Shown here piece after piece: positions 35,101 through 42,900 of a stretch of DNA of 50,054 nucleotides. The notes under the pieces are model-generated. The model ran no database searches, was not told the DNA's origin, and saw only the letters and a list, made by a program, of their open reading frames with translations. The stretch's first letter is position 1, and every line of letters begins with the position of its first letter. Source of the stretch: Phoronis australis (lineage: Eukaryota > Phoronida > Phoronidae). The stretch spans positions 162,623 through 212,676 of the forward strand of contig NMRA01000672.1 of the NCBI GenBank assembly GCA_002633005.1. Direction: 5' to 3'. A program made the translations under genes and the position numbers.

Positions 35101-37417
35101 GTTAATATGTATGGCAATGACCGCATCTCCATTGACAGTACTAAACGATGAACGCTGCAAGTGCAAAAAGAACATGTGTGCTGGGAAACTGAGTTTGTGC
35201 TGCAATGCTGGGTCAAACTGTACAGAAATGTGCAGCTGTGACAACTGTAGTAACATCAGCAACACTGACTGCATAACATTGGATAGTTCTTTGACAGGCC
35301 AACCCTAAATAGACCTCCAACCCCGTTATTTCCTTTTTTGTATTAAAAAGTTAATTTTATTTGTTGATTAAGTCATAGAAAGTACATACTTTGATCATTG
35401 TCATGTATTTGTCTCATACTGCTTAATAAACGCTGTCAGAATAATCTATTTTAATACAGTCTTTGTGCACATTCACAGAGATCATTCAACTATATTGTTT
35501 TTGTACTATAACATATTTCTGGTGTATTATGCAAACAAGCTGTATTTTACACCATTAGTCAATGTTTTAGTCATTGAGGCACAAATTTTGCCCAGTCTCA
35601 AGTGTTTTGTGTTATTTTTGTTGCCTGACAATGCCAGAATAACTTCCTAGAAACATTCAGACTTAGTTTGTATTTTTGCCACTAGGTGTCTCTTTACGTT
35701 TTTTAAATTTCACTGTTTACAATTAATTTACAATAGTAAAACATGTAATGTGAGTGTAATATTGTTCAATACAATGGCACTGATGGGACCATATTACTTG
35801 TTTTACAAAAAAGTCACCAAAACTGTTGTTTTTACAAATATAAGTTTACTAAGCTCTTTGGTGATTATTAGGTAACTTCAAACTCAAATTTCTCAAAAAT
35901 GTGCAACTTTATATGTGGGAACTTTTTAGATTTTGAAAACACTCTAATAAATGAATTAAAAAACACCAAAATAAAATTGCCCCCCTAAAGTACTCACAAA
36001 AACCATTTTCTAGAGGCCCTACAAATTCTGGCCCACCGACTATACGTTATTCAACTGAATGCTAAAAATTTGAATCAGCTGCTGTGGTTACATTTTCTCC
36101 AAAATTATACACAACACTTTTTCAGTTGCAGCATTTTCTAATATTGTATCCTAATATAATTTATTTTTTGGGAAAATTTAATGTGGAATAAAAAAGGCGT
36201 CAATTTCAACATGTTTTGCCATGTTCATGGCATCTCGTACATTTTTCGAATATCTACCAAGTACAACTGACCTTGAGTTGAAAAATGCCAACTGATGTCA
36301 AGAACGTTGACAAAATAGAGTTTCATGTTATCCATATTGTGTGAAGAATTACCATATTGGGCCATCTGACCTTAAGTTCTGACAATCACCATTTCACAGA
36401 AAGCGAAACTTGATATTAGATACGACATCGCAATAATGATAAGCCTCAACGATTGAGGTCATTGTCTATTGGATAATTTTATAACCAGGGTTTGCAATGA
36501 CCAATGACAAAAAAGAGGAAAATTTTCCAGGTGTTTTATAGATCCACAAATAAGTAGGCTTGTGTGATAGAAATAGTTTTTGTGTTGACGTTTTTACATG
36601 AATAACGTCAAAAATTAATATGATAAAAAGAAATGAAAAAAGAGGAAACTGGAAACCAAATAAGAGGAAATCTAAACCGAAAAGAGGAAATCCTCTTAAA
36701 AGAGGAAAATTCCAAGCTCTGCATTACAAGCACTGACTGTAATCATGATACTCACAAAGTTTCATTGCTAGCATCGCTGCATTTTCCATAGGTTGTAGAC
36801 TGGTCTTTGTAGGTATTGTTGTTCATACACGCAAAGTCGCCATAATGAATCTCTTGAGCAATGGCCGCCGTGCATATGGCTAGCATGAACCTGCAGTATT
36901 TAATAGATACAAGAAATATGTCAAGTACCATTTAATAAGTCAATGCTTATTTGAAAATCAGACACCGACAAAGTTAAACAATTATTTTCCCACAGGAAAT
37001 ATAACTAAATAGCTGATTCTGAAAAATTTTTTTACCAATTTGAAGATGCATGTGAAATTTCATTTATGCAAATATATTACGCTTACTTAAAACACTATTA
37101 CATCATAATTTTACAATTTCCACATTGAAATAAAGAAAAATAAAAAATAAAAAGCAACGCTTTTTGCAATAATATGATTGCATGTCTAAAGCAATTGGAA
37201 AGATTCAATAGACAACGGCAAACAATACGGCAAGCATCATTTTCCGACTGAACGAATAACGACAACAATAAGTCCAGCAGATGAAGGAAAGACAACAATG
37301 CTTTTCTTATTTTAGCACAAACCTGTCAAGTTGATTGAGTAAGTACGTGAGCAGTAACAGGAGCAGAACATAGAGAGGGTAGGCACCAGCCTCCTTGAGC
37401 AGACTCAGCACACTCAT
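26023..37417 (-). CDS. Spinster-like major facilitator transporter, 10 exons, 488 aa
   Basis: Exons in transcript order are 37417-37323, 36890-36756, 32456-32301, 31447-31337, 30526-30364, 29920-29707, 29211-29015, 27755-27671, 27391-27206 and 26147-26023. They join in one frame of 488 residues with GT/AG at every intron. Family features seen: first helix ending LLNQLDRF (26-33), motif A GFAADRYNRK (121-130), GEAGCTP (166-172) and YFVPELRASAMGIYNFGIYT as in Spinster-like and related bacterial permeases, GWRWAFYISAIPG (221-233), and a second motif-A-like GGFVSDRLVKRR (333-344). The extracytosolic loop between helices 1 and 2 is long, with Cys 53, 69, 78 and 90 and N-glycosylation sequons at 56, 74 and 85. 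Substrate and membrane are unknown; Spinster homologues move lipids or sugars, but that cannot be transferred. Start ATG has a strong context (ACCATGA) and is the only in-frame one in exon 1. Confidence 0.93.
26804..27055 (+). mobile_element. hAT-like MITE, copy A (MFS intron 9)
   Basis: Starts CAGGGCTTGGAA and ends TTCTAAACACTG. It is similar along its whole length to 36486-36721 (AAAAGAGGAAAATTT near the start, AGACTTGTGTGATAGAAAT in the middle, AAGAGGAAATCCTCTTA near the end). Imperfect CAGRGCTTGGAA-type termini resemble hAT inverted repeats. No clear 8-bp target duplication is visible, so the class is inferred. Confidence 0.7.
27206..27391 (-). CDS. MFS transporter exon 9
   Basis: Acceptor TGCTTCCAG, donor GTAAGT; phase 1 at both ends. 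Codes for GEMWIGVALTTIVELVPSTI, RAGAIGFYLFVITNIGGNIP and on to SLR, transmembrane helices 10-11. VPSTIRAGAIGFYLF matches the R-x-x-A/G-x-G pattern seen after TM10 in this family. Confidence 0.94.
27671..27755 (-). CDS. MFS transporter exon 8
   Basis: Acceptor GTCTACAG (phase 0), donor GTGAGT (phase 1). Codes for VVAAPFAAGALFFSAPLCYI and SLIPANIIG, a single hydrophobic segment. It is too short to stand out alone, but phase and hydrophobicity fit exons 7 and 9. Confidence 0.92.
28160..28382. mobile_element. Foldback element with ~85-100 bp arms (MFS intron 7)
   Basis: Arm 28178-28266 and arm 28279-28362 are almost perfect reverse complements (for example GGATGTAATAACGTCCTTTG against CAAAGGACGTTATTACATCC), with about 12 bases between them. 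Weaker pairing continues outward to about 28160 and 28382. It is non-coding, and its high arm identity suggests a recent insertion. Confidence 0.9.
29015..29211 (-). CDS. MFS transporter exon 7
   Basis: Acceptor TTATTTCAG, donor GTCAGG. Codes for GGYVWAYNTQPYFESTGQTP, QQIGSWMSWIPLVAGCIGAF and VGGFVSDRLVKRRGPWARVM through VSQ. It contains helices 7-8 and the second motif-A-like loop. The Q-P-Y-F and Q-IG-W pattern at the start of TM7 resembles related permeases. Confidence 0.95.
29442..29660 (+). repeat. Dispersed 'TTTGGGACA' repeat, copy 2 (MFS intron 6)
   Basis: Contains CCAATTTGGGACAGTTTCTAG and GAATTTGGGACACGGAAAAA, matching copies at 15511 and 37783. Non-coding. Confidence 0.5.
29707..29920 (-). 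CDS. MFS transporter exon 6
   Basis: Acceptor GTTGTTTCAG (phase 0), donor GTATAC (phase 1). Codes for GWRWAFYISAIPGLLLPFLV, FFTIKEPDRDTSPRPYLEQE and RPSLVIFILAGSLRNA: helix 6, the long central cytosolic loop and the start of helix 7. GWRWAF plus PG and K/REP is a hallmark of this permease group. Confidence 0.96.
30364..30526 (-). CDS. MFS transporter exon 5
   Basis: Acceptor TCATTGTAG (phase 2), donor GTAGGG (phase 0). Codes for GEAGCTPFAVSLIGDYFVPE, LRASAMGIYNFGIYTGYSLA and YALGNFITVADINGQ, helices 4-5. This is the most family-diagnostic exon (GEAGC-P...L..DYF.P..RA.A.GIY..GI). Confidence 0.97.
31010..31065 (+). repeat. G-rich tract, candidate G-quadruplex (MFS intron 4)
   Basis: Six G runs of four or more fall within about 45 bases of the plus strand, which is the template strand of the MFS gene. 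Confidence 0.55.
31337..31447 (-). CDS. MFS transporter exon 4
   Basis: Acceptor TCGTTTCAG, donor GTAAGT, phase 2 at both ends. Codes for KNLLAFCLFWSAMTLGSGFV and SKYWQLALFRFGLAIG. It follows motif A (helix 3) and leads to the family FxRxGxxIGEAG segment shared with exon 5. Confidence 0.95.
32301..32456 (-). CDS. MFS transporter exon 3
   Basis: Acceptor CCATTGCAG, donor GTTTGT, phase 2 at both ends. Codes for CLASTNENGSHVCKWDYNGQ, GIDYQIIAGPVFIVAYTLCG and IPLGFAADRYN. It finishes the first lumenal/extracellular loop (two Cys, one N-glycosylation sequon) and contains helix 2 and motif A. Confidence 0.96.
32490..32697. repeat. Degenerate AT-rich minisatellite (MFS intron 2)
   Basis: Five or so imperfect copies of ATGTAGTTTAGCTAGTACAT followed by TATTTTGTGCATCT, about 35-45 bases each, directly upstream (in gene sense) of exon 3. 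Confidence 0.8.
32879..36042 (+). mobile_element. 3.16-kb DNA transposon with >130-bp imperfect terminal inverted repeats, in MFS intron 2
   Basis: The left end TAGTCGGTGGGCCAGA (32879) and the right end TCTGGCCCACCGACTA (to 36042) are exact inverted copies. Similarity continues inward in both arms (TGAGTACTTT plus GGGGGGCAA; AAAAAGTTCCCAC; TTGCACATTTTT), giving arms of more than 130 bases with gaps. TAC on both flanks (32876-32878, 36043-36045) is a candidate 3-bp target duplication. The interior carries plus-strand remains of a cysteine-rich protein (separate entry). I do not recognise a DDE transposase, so the superfamily is open. It lies antisense to the host gene. Confidence 0.85.
33565..35308 (+). 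pseudogene. Broken cysteine-rich transposon-associated protein
   Basis: Four fragments lie in order on the plus strand inside the transposon. At 33565, HECIIC, then a stop, then QEKYIMG, running to a donor GTACGT after 33648. After an acceptor at 34515, a stretch rich in DKDLV and, one frame over, LEAKYHRSSCCK (about 34592-34627). At 34650-34841, an open segment with VFRDVFLQFCLEFIESKLLA. At 35081-35275, LLGGGALQL, then CKCKKNMC, CTEMCSCDNCSN. A C-x-x-C head with K/R-rich tail, an EA-x-YH-x-C box and a cysteine-rich (CXC-like) C-terminus are shared by a large family of uncharacterised invertebrate, repeat-associated proteins. Stops, frameshifts and a missing central part show that it is dead. 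The family assignment comes from memory of its motifs and is inference. Confidence 0.6.
36486..36721 (+). mobile_element. hAT-like MITE, copy B (MFS intron 2, next to exon 2)
   Basis: Starts CAGGGTTTGCAATGACC and ends TTCCAAGCTCTG, 35 bases from the exon 2 splice donor. Same orientation and overall sequence as copy A at 26804-27055, including GGCTTGTGTGATAGAAAT and AAGAGGAAATCCTCTTA. Terminal CAGRGCTTGGAA inverted repeats are more evident here. Confidence 0.72.
36756..36890 (-). CDS. MFS transporter exon 2
   Basis: Acceptor TACTGCAG, donor GTGAGT, phase 2 at both ends. Codes for FMLAICTAAIAQEIHYGDFA, CMNNNTYKDQSTTYGKCSDA and SNET. It holds the end of helix 1 and most of the large lumenal/extracellular loop, with two Cys and two N-glycosylation sequons. 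Confidence 0.93.
37323..37417 (-). CDS. MFS transporter exon 1 (start codon, helix 1)
   Basis: Codes for MSVLSLLKEAGAYPLYVLLL and LLLTYLLNQLD, ending after two bases of an Arg codon before GTTTGT. One amphipathic turn then a Leu-rich helix ending in the family's N-x-x-DR motif. The frame is open upstream to about 37543 but has no other ATG, so this exon also carries 5' UTR. Confidence 0.92.
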
Positions 37418-37782
37418 GGTGTCTGAAATGAACAGAGCACAGCAAGCTCCTAGAATGGTACATTGTGGGAGTACATTACAACCCTGGGTAAAGTCCAGTA
37501 ATGCTAAGATCTCACTAAAACGTAAGTCTTCGCGATACCACATCAGATACTGCCGGGTATTTTACACGAGAACGTGATTTTGGCTAGATTATAATGTTAT
37601 ATACCCAGTTCTGACTCACGAGGCCTGAGCAATCACTCATAGCCGATAAAAAAAACAGAGTGGGTCTATGCCATGGAGTTACCAGGCTCAGGACTCGGGA
37701 ATACCTTGCAAAGCAGCCCCGGCCAATTTTACTAATTATGATATTTCACTTTTAATTCATATTTATTTTTACAATAAAAGTA

Positions 37783-38100
37783 CTCCAGTTTGGGACAGTC
37801 TTAAAATTTGGGAATTCAAGAAGAAATTGACTTTTCTTGATTCCGTAGATTAGAACATGGTTGATTTGGGCATTATATGTTTATCAATGTTGGACACTGC
37901 ATTTTTGTACTTACAAAGTCTAAAAATAGACTTGGCATATCAAGAAATCATCAAAAATAGCTGACAGTGCAACCTTATGAGTCTTCATTAGTAAGCAGGA
38001 TTAACATTGAGGAGAATGATCATTTGTCATTGATCACAATACTTGAATTTGGGATGACCAACATTGCCTGTTGCTAAAATTTGGTACAGGTTCCAACCTT
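37783..38100 (+). repeat. Dispersed 'TTTGGGACA' repeat, copy 3
   Basis: Contains CCAGTTTGGGACAGTCTTAA and AATTTGGGAATTCAAG, matching copies at 15511 and 29442; the right boundary is vague. Confidence 0.45.
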
Positions 38101-40373
38101 CAACTAAGTAATTAAATTTTCACTAACCCAAAACTGGTCCAGGAGAATTTATACCCTAAGTTTATAGATTGGAAAATCAGTTTCCTTAAAGCAATATGTC
38201 AATAAATGTATCAGACTTATAAGTATTAAAACAAGTGTTACAAAGTTTGTTAACCAGAAATTCAATGTAACTGATAAGCAAACACTAGCCAGCCAGTTGG
38301 ATGGATGAAGCCTATCGTTAAAATACAGCTAGGTACCACTGTGTGTTGAGCTCCGTCAGAACCTGAAATTTCACGTAGTCCATGTAGTTCTGCTCGTCAC
38401 GTTGTCGTGAAGCTTATATCAACATGAAAAGCTAACAACTGACGGGGGTGCATGCAAAATCTGGGAGTCAACTGACACTCACCTTGCCCGTTGTAAAAAT
38501 TTAAGTGAAAAGCAATCTAATAAACTTCATTTTCTTGCATAATTCTCTGCTTTTTGGGACAAAGAAATATCAGTCATCGTTTTGAAAACAGTGCGTTAGT
38601 GGCACGTGTATGCATCATTTCCTAAAATTTTACAACATCTCTAGGACTAGATGATGACAGCTTCGGAGCAGCAAAATTTGTTCTGAAATTCGGTTTGCTG
38701 GCATTACGATACCAAAAACTTGTAACGAAATGAAGCCAGTTCCGATAATTTGTTGTGACATGTGTGCAACCTCGTGAAAGAGAAGAACAGCTAGCTGACT
38801 GAAGAATAAAGTAAAAAGAATGCATGATCAATAGCTGACGCTATGTTTCATGGTGGAGAAAGCCAACGCAAAAGATCGCACCACAGTTTTAGCAACAGAA
38901 TAACGGTAGAACACCAATTTTACCAAGACGGTTATGCAATTTAGTTTACTCTTGAATTTGTAGTTTTTAATGACATTAATTTCAATGTGTCAGATTTTAT
39001 TTGATCATTTTTTGCGCACATTGAAGCAAAGACGTATATTAAGTATACAGCTTTGCACCAAGGCTAGGTAAACACAAGCCACACGGCTGGCAGTGTATGC
39101 AGTGTCCACGGCACAGGGAACGTAAATACCTACAGTTGTAAACGACTAACCGATTTTAATTAGACTAACCGAATACAGAGAACCCAAACCAGTCAAGCAA
39201 ACTCTTATGGGGGTACTATGAAGAGATTAAGCCCAGCATAATCATATTCATGGAAGAAACTCGAGACACCTGGATCTTTCAAAGCTAGGAATTCACTTGG
39301 CCAGGCCATGCATGGTCAGTAACTGCCGTTTGCCTGGTAAACCCTGATTTTGAGAACTAGGTCCTAAGTGATATTCAGAGTACTAGTACTGAGACATTTA
39401 AGTCATACAGCTACAATACATTAGTCGTAAGCTACATCAAGAACACAACTAAAATACCTCTGTAACTTGAGGACAATAGTTCGACGCGTCCGACCCTTGG
39501 CCTCGGTTAGTAGAGATCACAACTCAACACCGCATTCAGAATGCACCTACTGAACTTGAATCCCGTGACTGTCCAGAATGACCCGAGTCTTTAATCGCTA
39601 ACACAGTCAATGTAACAGAGTCATAGTTGTGAGACCTCTGCCAAAAAGAAGCCGAGGGTTCCAAAGTACGATCCGTTTTCACGTGACCAGCCTACACAAC
39701 ACGAAAGCCTTTTGTTTGCACCACAGAGAAAAAGTTATGTAAGTGTCATAATAGCAGAAGAACAAGGAAAAAATTTTCACCAATAGATGTCCCTGCTGCA
39801 GCCCAATGACCTTGACCTTTACAAGTAGCGGCGGAGCACGAATATACATAGCGTTGTTGATACGGCATGTGTTCGATTCTAACTCTAGTTTTGTCATCAA
39901 AAATAACAAATAATGATTGGCCACTGAGGTTTCTCGTAAGTTGATAAAATTCAGAGCGGAAGCGGACGTCTCGTCTACATCAAACAACTAGTTGCAAATT
40001 GTGTCGAGGCACCTCGGTGACAATCGGAGTGATCCGAGACAACTATAGACCCTATTCACGCCGACAGGAGGCGCATTCCAAAACGAGGCTCGCTACGATA
40101 GCTCTGTTAGCCGCTTCGGCATAGTTCTGTGTTTCTGACCGTGTTGTTCCGCGAACGGCTAGAAAAAATACGGACACGCAACTGTCTGCATCACAATCTC
40201 TAAAGACGTTGAGAATCGGAAGCGTTGGGTCGTTGCCGCGACGAAGCAAAATATGTCCGTGTAAAATTTATAAATGTTTTCGAAAAGTTAGATCATATTT
40301 TGTCGCATGTCGGTCAGCATATCATAGTAATAATGACCGGAGAATGGGCCAGCCAGGCTGTGTTTTCATGACT

Positions 40374-40662
40374 ACGGATTTAGGGGGTTGTGCATGCCCC
40401 CCCCCCCTAAAATTGTATCAGATCCCATTTTTGAGTTCGGGTGTTAATTGCTGACTAGTACACGTGCGCAACGGGGGGTGAATAAACGCATAGGCGCTGA
40501 ATGAACCCCGTTTACCGTTTTTTTTTAGTCAACAGGTCAGCAAACCCAAGAATTCAAGACCCCTGCATCCCCAGAGTTTAGGCTGGGCGCGCACATCTGT
40601 CGAAATGCTGCTTATTCCTGTGCCCTGCCCCCCCCCTAACTAAAAACCTGGATCCGCCCCTG
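40374..40662. mobile_element. Possible element with GGATTTAGGGGG / CCTGGATCCGCCCC ends
   Basis: ACGGATTTAGGGGG at the left and CCTGGATCCGCCCC at the right are inverted and resemble the ends of the element at 22934-23047. A C-run lies next to each end. The pairing is imperfect, so this may be two fragments rather than one insertion. Confidence 0.4.
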
Positions 40663-42103
40663 CTACGGGTTGAAACATTATAATTTTCTTTCCAAAAAGG
40701 ACAGGGCCCTCAATCCCCCAAATTTGGGGCCCAATATCGGCCCTACTCCCCTCTCAAACATATTGAAATATGACGCGAAATTCCCCCCACGAGGCATAAA
40801 AATTCCCCTAGTGAAAAATCTTTCTGAGATCAAATCACCTGTAACCACACAGGTGACAATTTTTAAGAGCACAAAAGGCTACTTTAAATTGAGACAGAGC
40901 CTATGAGAGCTTGCAACAGGGCGGGCTGGCTATTGATGGTGATGGGGAGGTAGATTGTTCCCGCCCTCACTCGGCGAAAAAATCGCCTCTCAGCAGGCAC
41001 TGGCACCGTTCCCCTCGGATGAAAGAGGCTCCTGCAGAAACATGATAATTATGATTGCATTGTCCAGTTAACTGAAATTGAGTTCTAAAACGATGTTATG
41101 TTTTGGACGAACGAATTACGTGTTTTAATTTTAAAATTCAACTTGGTCCAAATTAATATTTGAAATCTAACACATGAAATAGACGTAAGAATTATTACAA
41201 CCAAGAAAGCATTGATGGTCAAATAATTTTTATTTTCAATTACGAGCCTGGTTTTTTATTTTAATAAAAATATATTTAATAACATCAATTATTCTTTCAG
41301 ACCAATGACAAATCAACTGTTAGTCCCAGTGAGTGCATAGGATCAGGCTATACTTGATGTTATTTGATCAACAAATTAAACCAGATGTGATTAATTGCAC
41401 ATGACAGACACCACTGTCGAATACGTCTTCAACTCGTCAACAATACGAGCAGATGACCTGGTCCGCGTAGAAAGTATTTTGATCAACAATTTACAAGAAA
41501 AAAACGTAACCCTGCATTCAGCATAATACCTAATCCGTAACACTACTATCGCCGCAATTTGGTCATATTTACTTTTCATGTTTCGAACCTAGTTTTCCGA
41601 AAAAAAATTAAACCCATTCATCAGACAACTTTTTGGCGCCTTAACTTGTTCTCTAATGTGATTTTCTACGTCTCTGTGGTTAATTGTGGACACATCATTA
41701 AAATTTAATATCAAGGTTGGACTCGAAAGACCGGCTATTTAACTCACGCAATGTCTACTTTCGCTTTGTTTATCGCAGTGAGCCTCGCTTTGGGTCTTAA
41801 TGGCCGCCGCGTGAATAGAGTCTATGAGTAAGACAATAGTCTCTATGGTTTTGTGATTATGAATATATCGATACTTTTTCTGAAAGAATTCCAAGGACAG
41901 AGTTTCTTTTGAAGACCGTTGTCCGGATTTCGCAGCCAGCAGTAAAAGTTTCCTGCATCACACCCCCTAAATTGTGGTTTTTACCAGTACACGTACATTT
42001 CGGCACCCTAATACAGCCCGGCAAAAACGTCAAATGCATACATTTAAACGCCTAACGTGTGCAACGTGTCCTGGCCTATTAAGGGACCCTTACTTGTTAA
42101 ATT

Positions 42104-42134
42104 CTAATCGGTGTAGAAACACTAAGTACACCGA
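42104..42134. repeat. Perfect 10-bp hairpin
   Basis: AATCGGTGTA and TACACCGATT are reverse complements around an 11-base loop. No function inferred. Confidence 0.7.
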
Positions 42135-42629
42135 TTTATGGTGGTGTCTTCCCCGAGGTTTGCCCCACAAACAGTACGCCCATGAAATTGCGAAATTGGC
42201 GACGACCACGGTAAGGAAGAGGTGGGCATATGGAGAATCTGAAATTTGACTCGAGCAAAATTTTGGCAAATTTCGAATACTGTAAGTGCCCCCCTCCCAT
42301 ATTTTTATCTTCCCTCTGGCCGGCAGCGTGATGTTGTCACCCCTTTCACAACAAAAAGCTGGATAAAGTTGAGATGAGCGCTAAGTAAAAAAAAAAAAAA
42401 CTGTGTGCCTTCGGGCATTGGGTTGAATTCAAAGTCACCATATTCTCACTGTGACAAGAACTGACCAAATCAGTTTGGGATGAAATCTATTACGCGAATA
42501 GTACCATTCGCGTACCCAGCCTTTCAACATGAGGGCTCGAATTCCTGACTTGTGCACCTTTTGGTAACAAAAAAGCGGGCTTACTGATAAAAAAACGGAG
42601 GCACCACTGTGAATTGCGCGTTTTTGCTT

Positions 42630-42712
42630 GTTTAGCGGACTTTTGTCTCATTTTCTCGGACATTTTGTTTCTCAGAGGCGGACCTTTTTGCCCACTTCGC
42701 CAAATGGGGAGC
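42630..42712 (-). repeat. Dispersed repeat, copy 2 (partner at 8143-8226)
   Basis: On the minus strand this reads CATTTGGCGAAGTGGGCAAA, AAGGTCCGCCTCTGAGAAAC, then GTCCGAGAAAATGAGACAAAAG, matching copy 1 at most positions. Flanked by a C-run, as are other repeats here. Confidence 0.7.
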
Positions 42713-42867
42713 TCGAGCGCCCCGAGCCCCCCCCCCTCCCTTCTGGGTGCGCGCATGAGTAAACTGCAGAAGTGACAAGACTCAGATTGAAATGATTTTG
42801 TACTTTTATGTAACGACTGTCAGGTAGTTAAGAGGATGTTAAAAGGGCACAGCATCAGTTAGCAGCT

Positions 42868-42900
42868 GGCAGGGGTAGGGGTGGGGCAGGGGTGGGGGCA
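42868..42900 (+). repeat. Candidate G-quadruplex
   Basis: Five runs of at least four G are separated by one to three bases (pattern AGGGGTAGGGGTGGGGCAGG onward). The best quadruplex candidate in the window; no gene adjoins it. Confidence 0.7.

Noticed and set aside
37418-37543. 42-residue N-terminal extension of the MFS protein
   Set aside because: It has no ATG, is not hydrophobic or conserved in pattern, and the ACCATGA start lies just before helix 1.
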